From assembly GCF_002814235.1 (NCBI RefSeq), contig NZ_PHSU01000040.1, positions 34,627 through 98,626 of the forward strand: DNA of 64,000 nt, read 5' to 3'. The DNA is from Pseudomonas sp. QS1027. GTDB taxonomy: Bacteria; Pseudomonadota; Gammaproteobacteria; Pseudomonadales; Pseudomonadaceae. Each line of letters opens with the position of its first letter. Positions within the stretch are counted from its first letter, which is position 1. The notes beneath the pieces were generated by a model. It made no database searches, was not told the origin of the DNA, and was given only the letters and a program-made list of their open reading frames with translations. The position numbers were made by a program, and so were the translations under genes. This document shows, piece after piece, positions 1-8,089 of this stretch.

Positions 1-1
1 G

Positions 2-775
2 GCGCCGGCCGAGGCGGCACGCCTGGCGGGTAGCGATCCTGACTATGCCCAGCGCGATCTGTTCGGCGCCATCGAGCGCGGCGACTTCCCGAAATGGAGT
101 GTGTGCATCCAGATCATGACCGAGGCCCAGGCCGAGGGGCATTACGAGAACCCCTTCGACGTGACCAAGACCTGGTCGCAGAAAGAGTTCCCGCTGATCG
201 AAGTCGGTGAACTGGAGCTCAATCGCAACCCGCTGAACTACTTCGCTGAAGTCGAGCAGGCGGCATTCGGTCCGAGCAACATGGTGCCGGGTGTTGGCCT
301 GTCGCCGGACCGCATGCTGCAAGGCCGGGTCTTCGCCTATGCTGATGCCCACCGCTACCGTGTCGGCACCAATCACCAGCAACTGCCGGTGAATGCCCCG
401 CGCAGCCCGGTCAACAGCTACCAGCGTGACGGCTCCATGGCCTTTGGCAGCAACGGTGGCGCTGCGCCAAACTACGAGCCCAACAGCTACGTCGAAGCGC
501 CCAAACAGGCTCCTCGCTACGCTGAGCCGGCGTTGGCCCTCAGTGGTGCGGCGGATCGCTACGATCACCGCGAAGATACCGACTACTACAGCCACGCGGG
601 TGCGTTGTTCCGCCTGATGAGCGCCGAGCAGAAAGCGCTGCTGATCAGCAATATCGCCGGTGCGATGTCCGGTGTGTCCAGCGATGTGGTCGAGCGTCAG
701 TTGCAACACTTCTTCAAGGCCGATCCGGCTTACGGGACCGGTATCGCCAACGCTCTGGGCGTAGTGCTGAACTAA
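2..775 (+). CDS. katA: catalase KatA, C-terminal part (gene starts before the window)
   Basis: The frame is open from the window edge to a stop at 775 and gives the last 257 residues of a monofunctional heme catalase, which breaks down hydrogen peroxide to water and oxygen. The segment FPKWSVCIQIM, followed by the conserved stretch around ENPFDVTKTWSQ and the region NPLNYFAEVEQAAFGPSNMVPG...SPDRMLQGRVFAYADAHRYR, is the typical end of the catalase core, including the heme-ligand Tyr region (RVFAYADAHRYR). The remaining C-terminal tail matches small-subunit clade-3 catalases. The bacterioferritin gene follows directly, the same katA-bfr pairing as in P. aeruginosa, which links peroxide removal to iron storage. 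The start, the distal His and the promoter lie outside the window. Confidence 0.95.
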   Translation, partial: APAEAARLAGSDPDYAQRDLFGAIERGDFPKWSVCIQIMTEAQAEGHYENPFDVTKTWSQKEFPLIEVGELELNRNPLNYFAEVEQAAFGPSNMVPGVGLSPDRMLQGRVFAYADAHRYRVGTNHQQLPVNAPRSPVNSYQRDGSMAFGSNGGAAPNYEPNSYVEAPKQAPRYAEPALALSGAADRYDHREDTDYYSHAGALFRLMSAEQKALLISNIAGAMSGVSSDVVERQLQHFFKADPAYGTGIANALGVVLN

Positions 776-792
776 GTCTAAACGAGAAGCAG

Positions 793-820
793 AACCGCCC
801 TCACTTAGGGCGGTTTTTGC
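793..820 (+). terminator. intrinsic terminator of katA
   Basis: ACCGCCC and GGGCGGT form a 7-bp stem with a 7-nt loop, followed by a T run, 18 bases after the katA stop codon. It separates katA from bfr transcription. Confidence 0.85.
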
Positions 821-931
821 GTTTTTTCGGCTACTTTTCTCTGAATATCTTCACTTTGTTTGCGTTTTTCCAGTGACCTTACGGTCAGCTTGGTTCAAAA
901 TACAGACTTTCAAGCAGGGAGATGTAGGGCT

Positions 932-1396
932 ATGCAAGGTAACCAGGTCGTAGTCGATTACCTCAACACGTTGCTGACTGGTGAACTGGCGGCTCGTGAT
1001 CAATATTTCATCCATTCGCGGATGTATGAGGACTGGGGCTTCAGCAAGCTCTACGAGCGCATCAATCACGAAATGGAAGAAGAGGCACAACACGCCGATG
1101 CGCTGATGCGCCGGATCCTGATGCTGGAAGGTACGCCGCGCATGCGCCCGGACGACCTGGACATCGGGACCACGGTGCCTGACATGTTCGCCGCCGACCT
1201 GCGCCTGGAGTACAAGGTGCGTGCCGCGCTGTGCAAGGGCATCGAGCTCTGTGAAGTGCACAAGGATTATGTGACCCGCGAGATCCTGCGCCAGCAGTTG
1301 GCCGATACCGAGGAGGATCACACCTACTGGCTGGAGAAGCAGTTGGGCCTGATCAAGTCCATCGGGTTGGAGAATTATCTGCAATCGCAGTTTTGA
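932..1396 (+). CDS. bfr: bacterioferritin
   Basis: 154-residue ferritin-like four-helix protein that oxidises and stores iron as a 24-mer, binding heme between subunits. It starts MQGNQVVVDYLN and shows the diiron ligands expected for the family: E18 (GELAARDQYF), E51 and H54 (NHEMEEEAQHAD), the E94 region (KGIELCEVHKDY) and E127 and H130 (DTEEDHTYWLE). The heme-ligand Met52 is present in HEMEEE. A longer frame begins at 860, but the start at 932 matches family length and is preceded by AGGGAG at about -16 to -11. It lies downstream of katA with its own leader, and the two products act together against iron-driven oxidative damage. Close to BfrA/BfrB-type Pseudomonas proteins; which paralogue it is cannot be settled here. 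Confidence 0.95.
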   Translation: MQGNQVVVDYLNTLLTGELAARDQYFIHSRMYEDWGFSKLYERINHEMEEEAQHADALMRRILMLEGTPRMRPDDLDIGTTVPDMFAADLRLEYKVRAALCKGIELCEVHKDYVTREILRQQLADTEEDHTYWLEKQLGLIKSIGLENYLQSQF

Positions 1397-1420
1397 GAAT
1401 GGCCGCTGCTGCGCAGCGGA

Positions 1421-1507
1421 TCGCCAGCAAGCCGGCTCCTACAGTTTTGCGTTCACCGCAGAGGTGTCGCCATACCTGATCCTTGTAGGAGCCGGCTTGC
1501 TGGCGAT
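1421..1507. repeat. inverted pair of REP elements
   Basis: TCGCCAGCAAGCCGGCTCCTACA at 1421-1443 and its reverse complement at 1485-1507 face each other across about 40 bases, between bfr and uvrA. This is the REP doublet (REPIN) format common in P. fluorescens and P. putida genomes; the same core recurs near 9.5, 18.9, 32.3, 33.5 and 47.7 kb. Confidence 0.9.
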
Positions 1508-1525
1508 AACGATTTCAGCCCCAAT

Positions 1526-1566
1526 GAAAAAGCCCCTGTCATCACCCAATGACAGGGGCTTTTTCA
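1526..1566. terminator. bidirectional terminator between bfr and uvrA
   Basis: AAAAAGCCCCTGTCAT and its complement GACAGGGGCTTTTTCAT form a strong stem with A and T runs on the two sides. It can end bfr on the plus strand and uvrA on the minus strand. Confidence 0.9.
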
Positions 1567-1576
1567 TTCCATAGGG

Positions 1577-4411
1577 TTACGCCCGATCGCGCAGCAACAG
1601 CGGCTTCAGGTAATGCCCGGTATGGGACTGCGACATCTCCGCAACCTGCTCCGGCGTGCCAACGGCAATGATCTGCCCGCCCTTGGAACCACCTTCAGGC
1701 CCAAGATCCACCAACCAGTCGGCGGTCTTGATCACGTCCAGGTTGTGCTCGATCACCACCACGGTATTACCGTGGTCGCGCAGGCGGTGCAACACGTCCA
1801 GCAACTGCTGGATATCCGCGAAGTGCAGGCCGGTGGTCGGCTCGTCGAGGATATACAGGGTCTTGCCGGTATCGCGCTTGGACAGCTCGCGGGACAGCTT
1901 GACCCGCTGCGCCTCACCACCGGACAGGGTGGTCGCCGATTGCCCCAGCTTGATATACGACAGGCCCACATCCATCAGCGTCTGCAGCTTGCGCGCCAGG
2001 GCCGGCACCGCGTCGAAGAACTCCCGCGCCTCCTCGATGGTCATCTCCAGCACCTCGTGGATGCTCTTGCCCTTGTACTTGATCTCCAGGGTCTCGCGGT
2101 TGTAGCGCTTGCTCTTGCACACGTCGCACGGCACGTAGATGTCCGGCAGGAAGTGCATCTCCACCTTGATCAGGCCATCGCCCTGGCAGGCTTCGCAGCG
2201 CCCGCCCTTGACGTTGAACGAGAAGCGCCCCGGCCCGTAACCCCGTGAACGGGACTCCGGTACGCCGGCGAACAGCTCGCGGATCGGCGTGAACAAGCCG
2301 GTGTAGGTGGCCGGGTTCGAACGCGGGGTACGACCGATGGGGCTCTGGTCGATATCCACCACCTTGTCCAGGTGCTGCAGGCCGTTGATGCTGTCGTGGG
2401 CCGCAGCCTCCAGCGTCGTCGCGCCATTCAGTGCGGTGGCGCTGAGGGGGAACAGGGTGTTGTTGATCAGCGTCGACTTGCCGGAACCGGACACGCCGGT
2501 CACGCAGGTCAGCAGGCCCAGCGGGATCTCCAGGTCGACGTTGCGCAAGTTGTTGCCACGCGCGCCCTTGAGGGTCAGCACCTGCTTCTTGTTGCGCGGC
2601 GTGCGCTTGACCGGCACTTCGATCTTCACGCGGCCGGACAAATACTTGCCGGTCAACGAATCAGGGTGGGCCATGACCTCGGCCGGTGTGCCTTCGGCGA
2701 CGATATGTCCGCCATGCACACCGGCACCCGGGCCGATGTCGACCACATAATCCGCCAGGCGGATCGCGTCTTCATCGTGCTCGACCACGATCACCGTGTT
2801 GCCGATGTCGCGCAGGTGCTTCAGGGTGCCGAGCAGACGGTCGTTGTCCCGCTGGTGCAAGCCGATGGACGGTTCATCGAGGATGTACAACACCCCGACG
2901 AGACCGGCGCCAATCTGGCTGGCCAGACGAATCCGCTGCGCTTCGCCGCCGGACAGGGTGTCGGCGCTGCGATCCAGGGACAGATAATCCAGGCCGACAT
3001 TGACGAGGAACTGCAGGCGCTCACGGATTTCCTTGAGAATCTTGTCGGCGATCTCTCCGCGACGACCTGTCAGCTTCAGCACGCCGAAGTATTCGCAGGC
3101 ATCGCCGATCGGCAGGTTGGTCACTGCCGGCAGGGTCTTCTCGCCCACCCATACGTGCCGCGCCTCGCGACGCAGGCGGGTACCACGACAATCCGGGCAT
3201 GGCTGGGTGCTGAGGAACTTGGCCAGCTCTTCACGCACGGTGGCCGATTCGGTTTCGCGGTAGCGACGCTCCAGGTTCGGCACGATGCCTTCGAACGGGT
3301 GGGAGCGCTTGACGATATCGCCGCGATCGTTGAGGTACTTGAAGTCGACGTTCTGGCTGCCGCTGCCTTGCAGGAGAAGCTTCTGCTGGTCCGCCGGCAA
3401 CGTGTTGAACGGCACTTCCAGGCTGAAGCCGTAATGAGAGGCCAGCGACCCGAGCATCTGGAAGTAATAGACGTTGCGCCGGTCCCAGCCGCGTATCGCG
3501 CCTTCGGCCAGGGTCAGTTCGCCATTGACCAGACGCTTGATGTCGAAGAACTGCTTCACCCCCAGGCCGTCACAGGTCGGACAGGCGCCAGCGGGGTTGT
3601 TGAAGGAGAACAGCTTGGGTTCCAGCTCGCTGATGGCATGGCCGCAGATCGGGCAGGCGAAGCGCGCGGAGAAGATCATCTCTTCGCCGGGTTCGTCGTC
3701 CATCGGCGCCACCAGGGCGATGCCGTCCGCCAGCTTCAGCGCGGTCTCGAAGGACTCGGCCAGACGCTGTTGCAGATCGCCACGGACCTTGAAGCGGTCG
3801 ACCACCACATCGATGGAATGCTTCTTCTGCTTGTCGAGCTTGGGCACTTCGTCCAGCTCGCAGAGCCGGCCGTTGACCCGCGCGCGGACAAAACCTTGCG
3901 CCCGCAGCTCTTCAAACACCGACAGGTGCTCGCCCTTGCGCTCGCGGATCACCGGCGCCAGCAGCATCAGCTTGGAGCCTTCGGGCTGGGCCAGCACCAG
4001 GTCGACCATCTGGCTGACGGTCTGGGCTTCCAGCGGGATATCGTGGTCCGGGCAGCGCGGGGTGCCTACGCGGGCATACAGCAGACGCAGGTAGTCGTAG
4101 ATCTCGGTGATGGTACCGACTGTCGAGCGCGGGTTGTGCGACGTCGACTTCTGCTCGATGGAGATCGCCGGCGACAGGCCTTCGATGGTGTCGACGTCGG
4201 GTTTTTCCATCATCGAGAGGAATTGCCGGGCATAGGCCGACAGCGATTCCACGTAACGGCGTTGCCCTTCGGCGTATAAGGTGTCGAAGGCCAGGGACGA
4301 CTTGCCGGACCCGGACAAGCCGGTGATCACGATCAGCTTGTCCCGGGGCAGGGTCAGGTCGATGTTCTTCAGGTTGTGGGTTCGAGCCCCACGAATCAGG
4401 ATCTTGTCCAA
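1577..4411 (-). CDS. uvrA: UvrABC excinuclease subunit A
   Basis: 944-residue damage-recognition ATPase of nucleotide excision repair; it loads UvrB onto lesions. It aligns from end to end with E. coli UvrA. Features: Walker A motifs GLSGSGKSS near residue 31 and GVSGSGKST near 640; two ABC signatures (LSGGEAQR) near 490 and 830; zinc-finger cysteines CPICG...CPTCDG in the N half and CEACQGDG...CDVC in the C half; and the usual EHDEDAIR and EHNLDVI segments. The start codon is TTG at 4411, giving MDKILIRGARTHNLKN as in E. coli; no in-frame ATG fits. Divergent from the transporter at 4589. I saw no convincing LexA box upstream. Confidence 0.98.
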   Translation of the reverse strand: MDKILIRGARTHNLKNIDLTLPRDKLIVITGLSGSGKSSLAFDTLYAEGQRRYVESLSAYARQFLSMMEKPDVDTIEGLSPAISIEQKSTSHNPRSTVGTITEIYDYLRLLYARVGTPRCPDHDIPLEAQTVSQMVDLVLAQPEGSKLMLLAPVIRERKGEHLSVFEELRAQGFVRARVNGRLCELDEVPKLDKQKKHSIDVVVDRFKVRGDLQQRLAESFETALKLADGIALVAPMDDEPGEEMIFSARFACPICGHAISELEPKLFSFNNPAGACPTCDGLGVKQFFDIKRLVNGELTLAEGAIRGWDRRNVYYFQMLGSLASHYGFSLEVPFNTLPADQQKLLLQGSGSQNVDFKYLNDRGDIVKRSHPFEGIVPNLERRYRETESATVREELAKFLSTQPCPDCRGTRLRREARHVWVGEKTLPAVTNLPIGDACEYFGVLKLTGRRGEIADKILKEIRERLQFLVNVGLDYLSLDRSADTLSGGEAQRIRLASQIGAGLVGVLYILDEPSIGLHQRDNDRLLGTLKHLRDIGNTVIVVEHDEDAIRLADYVVDIGPGAGVHGGHIVAEGTPAEVMAHPDSLTGKYLSGRVKIEVPVKRTPRNKKQVLTLKGARGNNLRNVDLEIPLGLLTCVTGVSGSGKSTLINNTLFPLSATALNGATTLEAAAHDSINGLQHLDKVVDIDQSPIGRTPRSNPATYTGLFTPIRELFAGVPESRSRGYGPGRFSFNVKGGRCEACQGDGLIKVEMHFLPDIYVPCDVCKSKRYNRETLEIKYKGKSIHEVLEMTIEEAREFFDAVPALARKLQTLMDVGLSYIKLGQSATTLSGGEAQRVKLSRELSKRDTGKTLYILDEPTTGLHFADIQQLLDVLHRLRDHGNTVVVIEHNLDVIKTADWLVDLGPEGGSKGGQIIAVGTPEQVAEMSQSHTGHYLKPLLLRDRA

Positions 4412-4588
4412 GATGGCCTCGCACGGCGGGCGGTAAACGCAAGAGTATAAGGCTAAATACTGGATGGATGCACACTATCGGACGACAGTATTTCAGTCTT
4501 GCATGACAGCTCGCGACAAAGCGTCGCCATGTATCCCCTCTATCGATGGGACTGGTAGAATCGCCGCCGGTTCACACGAGGTTTTTCC

Positions 4589-5986
4589 ATGCACGATCCC
4601 CACAGCGAACGCATGAGTGGCAGCGAGACCCGCGCGGCAAGCGGTCTGGCCCTGGTGTTCGCTTTCCGTATGCTTGGCATGTTCATGGTGTTGCCGGTTC
4701 TGGCTACTTACGGGATGGATCTCGCGGGGGCGACACCGGCCCTGATCGGCCTGGCCATCGGCGCCTATGGCCTGACCCAGGCGGTATTCCAGATTCCCTT
4801 CGGGATCATTTCCGACCGCATCGGCCGACGCCCGGTGATCTACCTCGGGCTGGTGGTTTTCGCCCTGGGCAGCTTGCTGGCGGCCAACGCCGATTCGATC
4901 TGGGGCGTGATCGCCGGCCGGGTCCTGCAGGGCGCCGGGGCGATTTCCGCGGCGGTCATGGCACTGCTCTCGGACCTGACCCGCGAACAGCACCGGACCA
5001 AGGCCATGGCGATGATCGGCATGACCATCGGTCTGTCGTTTGCCGTGGCGATGGTGGTAGGTCCCTTGCTGACCCGGGCCTTCGGTCTGTCGGGATTGTT
5101 CCTGGCCACCGGCGGCATGGCGCTGCTGGGGATCCTGATCATCGCCTTCATGGTCCCGCACTCCACCGGTCCGTTGCAGCACCGTGAGTCCGGCGTGGCC
5201 CGTAAGGCGCTGTTGCCGACCCTCAAGCATCCCGACCTGCTGCGCCTGGACCTGGGCATCTTCGTCCTGCACGCGATGCTGATGTCCAGCTTCGTTGCCT
5301 TGCCCCTGGCCCTGGTGGAAAAAGCCGGGTTGCCCAAGGAGCAGCACTGGTGGGTGTACCTGACCGCGCTGCTGATTTCCTTTTTCGCCATGATCCCGTT
5401 CATCATCTATGGCGAGAAAAAACGCAAAATGAAACGAGTTTTACTCGGCGCCGTGACGACCTTGATGCTCACTGAGCTATTCTTCTGGGAGTTCGGCGAC
5501 AGTTTGCGGGCCCTGGTGATTGGTACCGTGGTGTTCTTCACCGCGTTCAATCTGCTGGAAGCTTCCTTGCCGTCGTTGATCAGCAAGGTTTCACCGGCGG
5601 GCGGCAAGGGCACGGCGATGGGGGTGTATTCCACCAGCCAGTTCCTCGGTTCCGCGCTCGGCGGGATCATGGGCGGCTGGATGTTCCAGCATGGCGGTTT
5701 GTCGGCGGTTTTCCTTGGATGCGCCGGTCTGGCTGCACTCTGGCTGGCCTTTGCTGTTACCATGCGCGAACCTCCCTACGTGACCAGCCTGCGCGTGCCG
5801 TTATCGCCTGAAGCGATCCGCGAAGCCGGTCTGGTCGAGCGTCTCAAGGCGATCGTAGGGGTAACCGATGCAGTCGTGGTGGCCGAAGAGGCTGCCATTT
5901 ACATCAAATTGGACACCGAATTGTTGGATCGCACGACCCTTGAGCGCCTGGTCAATGACCCGGCGCCCCAAGCGTGCGAAGCCTAG
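4589..5986 (+). CDS. MFS transporter, YajR-like with C-terminal YAM domain
   Basis: 465-residue inner-membrane major facilitator with 12 predicted segments. Motif A is present in the loop after TM2 (GIISDRIGRRPV) and motif C near TM5 (GLSFAVAMVVGPLL). Unlike most MFS pumps it has a soluble tail of about 65 residues (from about 400: VGVTDAVVVAEEAAIYIKLD, then TLERLV), which matches the ferredoxin-like YAM domain of E. coli YajR. The substrate is not known. It lies between uvrA and ssb, an arrangement conserved in P. aeruginosa, and stops 9 bases before ssb, so the two are probably co-transcribed. Proton-driven drug or metabolite efflux is inferred from the family only. Confidence 0.9.
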   Translation: MHDPHSERMSGSETRAASGLALVFAFRMLGMFMVLPVLATYGMDLAGATPALIGLAIGAYGLTQAVFQIPFGIISDRIGRRPVIYLGLVVFALGSLLAANADSIWGVIAGRVLQGAGAISAAVMALLSDLTREQHRTKAMAMIGMTIGLSFAVAMVVGPLLTRAFGLSGLFLATGGMALLGILIIAFMVPHSTGPLQHRESGVARKALLPTLKHPDLLRLDLGIFVLHAMLMSSFVALPLALVEKAGLPKEQHWWVYLTALLISFFAMIPFIIYGEKKRKMKRVLLGAVTTLMLTELFFWEFGDSLRALVIGTVVFFTAFNLLEASLPSLISKVSPAGGKGTAMGVYSTSQFLGSALGGIMGGWMFQHGGLSAVFLGCAGLAALWLAFAVTMREPPYVTSLRVPLSPEAIREAGLVERLKAIVGVTDAVVVAEEAAIYIKLDTELLDRTTLERLVNDPAPQACEA

Positions 5987-5995
5987 GAGAACGTT

Positions 5996-6523
5996 ATGGC
6001 CCGTGGGGTTAACAAAGTCATATTGGTCGGCACGTGCGGCCAGGATCCTGAGGTTCGCTTCCTGCCTAACGGCAACGCCGTGACCAACCTGAGTCTGGCG
6101 ACCAGCGAACAATGGACCGACAAGCAAACGGGTCAGAAGGTCGAGAAGACCGAGTGGCACCGTGTGTCGATGTTCGGCAAGGTCGCCGAGATTGCCGGCG
6201 AGTACCTGCGTAAAGGTTCGCAGGTCTACATCGAAGGCAAGCTGCAGACCCGCGAGTGGGAAAAAGACGGTATCAAGCGTTACACCACTGAAATCATCGT
6301 CGACATGCAGGGCACCATGCAGCTGCTGGGCGGCCGTCCACAACAGGGCGACCAACAAGGCGGCGGCTACGACCAGTCCGCGCCACGCCAGCAGGCTCCA
6401 CGTCCGCAGCAGGCTTCGCGCCCACAGCAGTCGGCCCCGCAGCAATCGCGCCCGGCTCCACAGCAGGCCGCACCGCAGCCGGCTCCGGATTTCGACAGCT
6501 TTGATGACGATATTCCGTTCTGA
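5996..6523 (+). CDS. ssb: single-stranded DNA-binding protein
   Basis: 175-residue SSB. An N-terminal OB fold (residues 1-110: MARGVNKVILVGTCGQDPEV, TEWHRVSMFGK, YIEGKLQTREWEKDG) binds ssDNA during replication, recombination and repair. A Gln/Pro/Arg-rich linker (about 115-160) contains repeated PQQ and RPQQ units and varies among species. The acidic tip DSFDDDIPF at the end recruits partners such as RecQ, RecO and Pol III chi. The start is preceded by AGGAG (5985-5989). It follows the YajR-like gene and is close to divergent uvrA, as in many gamma-proteobacteria. Confidence 0.98.
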   Translation: MARGVNKVILVGTCGQDPEVRFLPNGNAVTNLSLATSEQWTDKQTGQKVEKTEWHRVSMFGKVAEIAGEYLRKGSQVYIEGKLQTREWEKDGIKRYTTEIIVDMQGTMQLLGGRPQQGDQQGGGYDQSAPRQQAPRPQQASRPQQSAPQQSRPAPQQAAPQPAPDFDSFDDDIPF

Positions 6524-6560
6524 GGAACCGTAGAGACTTCTTTGTAAAGTTTCTTCAGGA

Positions 6561-6588
6561 AGCCCCCGCATTGCGGGGGCTTTCTTGT
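6561..6588 (+). terminator. intrinsic terminator after ssb
   Basis: AGCCCCCGCATTGCGGGGGCTTTCTT forms an 8-bp GC-rich stem with a short loop and a T-rich tail, about 40 bases downstream of the ssb stop. Confidence 0.9.
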
Positions 6589-6611
6589 TAGCAAGACCCG
6601 TCGGTGCTGGG

Positions 6612-6785
6612 GGATTGATTAAATGGTTGGCTAAGGCGCCCGACGGGCTAATGCCATTCAGCTAAGGCCGAGTACCGTCCCTGCGTGAACCGGGTTGCCG
6701 ACAATGGCGTCCGCAAGGTCGCAACCGGAACAGAAACACGATTCTCAGAAAGGCAAAAGCCCGGTTGTTAACCGGGCTTTGCAGG
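6612..6785 (+). ncRNA. possible structured RNA between ssb and the PemK-type gene (weak)
   Basis: A stretch with no convincing gene contains a long-range inverted repeat, CGGGTTGC at about 6691-6698 against GCAACCGG at 6721-6728. Further downstream is a strong terminator hairpin, AAAGCCCGGTTGTTAACCGGGCTTT at 6756-6780. The layout of folded segment plus terminator would fit a small plus-strand RNA, but no family was recognised and no promoter is clear. It could equally be decayed accessory DNA. Confidence 0.25.
6756..6780. terminator. bidirectional hairpin terminator
   Basis: AAAGCCCGGTT and its perfect complement AACCGGGCTTT flank a GTT loop. It lies just downstream of the minus-strand PemK-like gene and can stop transcription from either side. 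Confidence 0.75.
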
Positions 6786-6857
6786 TCCCTCTAGGGGGAT
6801 AAAACTTAAGTGCCTCAAGGGCTACGTGAAAAATTTTATGGCTGGTTGACGCTCATG

Positions 6858-7313
6858 TCAATTTTCTTTGAGCAATGCCCCAGCGTTTACAGCTTTTATT
6901 ACGGCTTTCTGAATGAGAGTCACCACCTCCCGGGATAGCACTTGCTCCAGGTGCCCACGCATAGCCCTGGGCTTGAAGAGGCGTTGTTTGCTGACCTGTT
7001 CAATGAGGTCGGCTTTTGCCCACCTGGTTTGTTGCTTAAAGTAAGGCAGCTCGTCTATCAGCTCGCTCCCCAGCTCGACATGCAAACCACGGCTGAGCTT
7101 CCCCATGTCCTTTGTTGTCGACAGCGGCACGACTATGCAGGCATTAGGGTCAATCCGCGCATTTAGCACGACAACCAAACGGTTCTTGATCATTTCTGGC
7201 TTCAAGCGATAGTCGTAGCTCTTGAAAACCATGTCACCGTCTTCATCGTACTGGTAGTCCCCATAGTTGCACTCCAGAATCTGCCCTATCTTGGGTTCAA
7301 ATCTAATAGCCAT
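6858..7313 (-). CDS. PemK/MazF-family type II toxin (probable)
   Basis: 151 residues with the layout of the PemK/MazF-like endoribonuclease fold. There is an N-terminal strand region with GQILECNYG, then KNRLVVVLNAR, and the family-typical ACIVVPLSTT followed by QTRWAKADLIEQVSKQRLF. In this family the toxin cleaves mRNA and is neutralised by a small partner encoded upstream. The ATG at 7313 overlaps the TGA of an upstream frame by one base (TGATG), and AAGGA lies at 7320-7324; a TTG one codon earlier is possible. The upstream partner appears disrupted (see 7313-7556), so the gene may be an orphan or inactive. The catalytic residues were not verified. Confidence 0.7.
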   Translation of the reverse strand: MAIRFEPKIGQILECNYGDYQYDEDGDMVFKSYDYRLKPEMIKNRLVVVLNARIDPNACIVVPLSTTKDMGKLSRGLHVELGSELIDELPYFKQQTRWAKADLIEQVSKQRLFKPRAMRGHLEQVLSREVVTLIQKAVIKAVNAGALLKEN

Positions 7314-7556
7314 CAACAGTCCTTAACATGGGGCACCGCCAGGTCGACATGATGCTCCAGCTCCACGCTGTCTGAGCGAAGCTGGATCTCCAACTGGGTG
7401 CCGTTCGGCGTTGCGCAACCTGTGATGCTCGGGGCGATACATTTCTGGTACGTAGCCAAAACTTTGATGCCCAGTCTCAGGGTGCAGAATGAAGTCGTCT
7501 TGATGAAGGTCTTCTGTATAGACCGAGGATGCGATTGGGGAGTGGGGTTTTGACAC
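7313..7556 (-). pseudogene. small partner gene of the PemK-like toxin, probably frameshifted
   Basis: A frame beginning at GTG 7556, with AGGGAG seven bases upstream, reads a plausible protein (SKPHSPIASSVYTED, then DDFILHPETGHQSFGY) to about 7430. It then turns into arginine/proline-rich nonsense and ends at TAA 7323. The overlapping frame is poor at first but then reads TQLEIQLRSDSVELEHHVDL and stops with a TGA overlapping the toxin start. Good protein character therefore switches frame near 7420-7440. Together they would make about 80 residues in antitoxin position. Either a frameshift has broken the gene or only one of the two frames is real. No family was recognised. Confidence 0.4.
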
Positions 7557-7653
7557 CTGGCGCTCCCTGGCGGTGGCTTTATTGTGCCAAGGCTCTGGGC
7601 AGCCCTTGTGGAGGTGTCCACTAGGTATGCGACACGTGGCGAAAGCGCTAGTC

Positions 7654-7688
7654 AAAAGCCCGTGGCTATTAATGTCACGGGCTTTTTT
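7654..7688. terminator. bidirectional terminator between DUF3077 and the toxin unit
   Basis: AAAAGCCCGTG and CACGGGCTTTTTT form an 8-10 bp stem around an 11-nt loop, with A and T runs on the two sides. It lies 20 bases beyond the DUF3077 stop on the minus strand. Confidence 0.85.
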
Positions 7689-7707
7689 ATTGCCTGTTAT
7701 TACCCGC

Positions 7708-7986
7708 TTACACCGACGCCCCGTGCAACATCCCCTGAGTCAAATCATCGATGACCGCCTTGCCCATCTCGCCAAGGTAATGCGATGCCCAGGCATAGCG
7801 TTCGCCATCGCTTTCCAGAGCGGCATCGAGGGAGAGTGCTTTGGCGCAATAGAGCAGAAGAGACGCGTGCTCCATGGCTTCCAGAATGGGAACGCCGGGG
7901 TTTACGCGAAATAGTTCACGACCTTGGGAGCCGCACTGGGAGAAGGTGATGACGCCGAGGGTCTTGATGTCGGTGTGATCGCTCAT
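7708..7986 (-). CDS. DUF3077 family small protein under a C4-type RNA leader
   Basis: 92 residues matching the Pseudomonas DUF3077 pattern: a short N-terminal strand segment, then FRVNPGVPILEAMEHASLLL, CAKALSLDAALE, and a final helix ASHYLGEMGKAVIDDL. The function of the family is unknown. It has its own good ribosome site (GGAGG, six bases before ATG). The start codon also overlaps by four bases (ATGA) the stop of a 32-codon leader ORF, whose own ribosome site is the predicted target of an upstream structured antisense RNA (8138-8214). By position it corresponds to the ant antirepressor gene of the P1/P7 immI operon, but there is no sequence evidence that it is an antirepressor. Confidence 0.8.
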   Translation of the reverse strand: MSDHTDIKTLGVITFSQCGSQGRELFRVNPGVPILEAMEHASLLLYCAKALSLDAALESDGERYAWASHYLGEMGKAVIDDLTQGMLHGASV

Positions 7987-8081
7987 CGCACACCTCCGGC
8001 ATCAGTCATGAAATGAGGATGTTTCTGACTGTTGAATGTTGAGAGGGCAGTGAGATTTACGAGCGTACTGAAAGCCTGCAT
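7983..8081 (-). CDS. 32-codon leader ORF (icd-like position), coupled to DUF3077
   Basis: ATG at 8081 preceded by GGGAG at 8090-8094 with an 8-nt spacer. It reads MQAFSTLVNLTALSTFNSQK and continues to TGA at 7983-7985, which overlaps the DUF3077 ATG (7984-7986) as ATGA. The same frame is open upstream to 8351, but that region encodes the folded RNA and its pairing sites, so the short start with a ribosome site is preferred. In phage P1 the icd ORF plays this role: its translation is needed for translation of the overlapping downstream gene. The peptide itself has no recognised similarity. Confidence 0.6.
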   Translation of the reverse strand: MQAFSTLVNLTALSTFNSQKHPHFMTDAGGVR

Positions 8082-8089
8082 GGATAAAA

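Noticed and set aside
2372..4279. 635-residue open frame opposite uvrA
   Set aside because: Antisense shadow of a GC-rich conserved gene; composition reflects uvrA codon positions.
4412..4588. LexA box upstream of uvrA
   Set aside because: Searched for CTG-N10-CAG; only poor partial matches such as CTG-N10-GTC were found.
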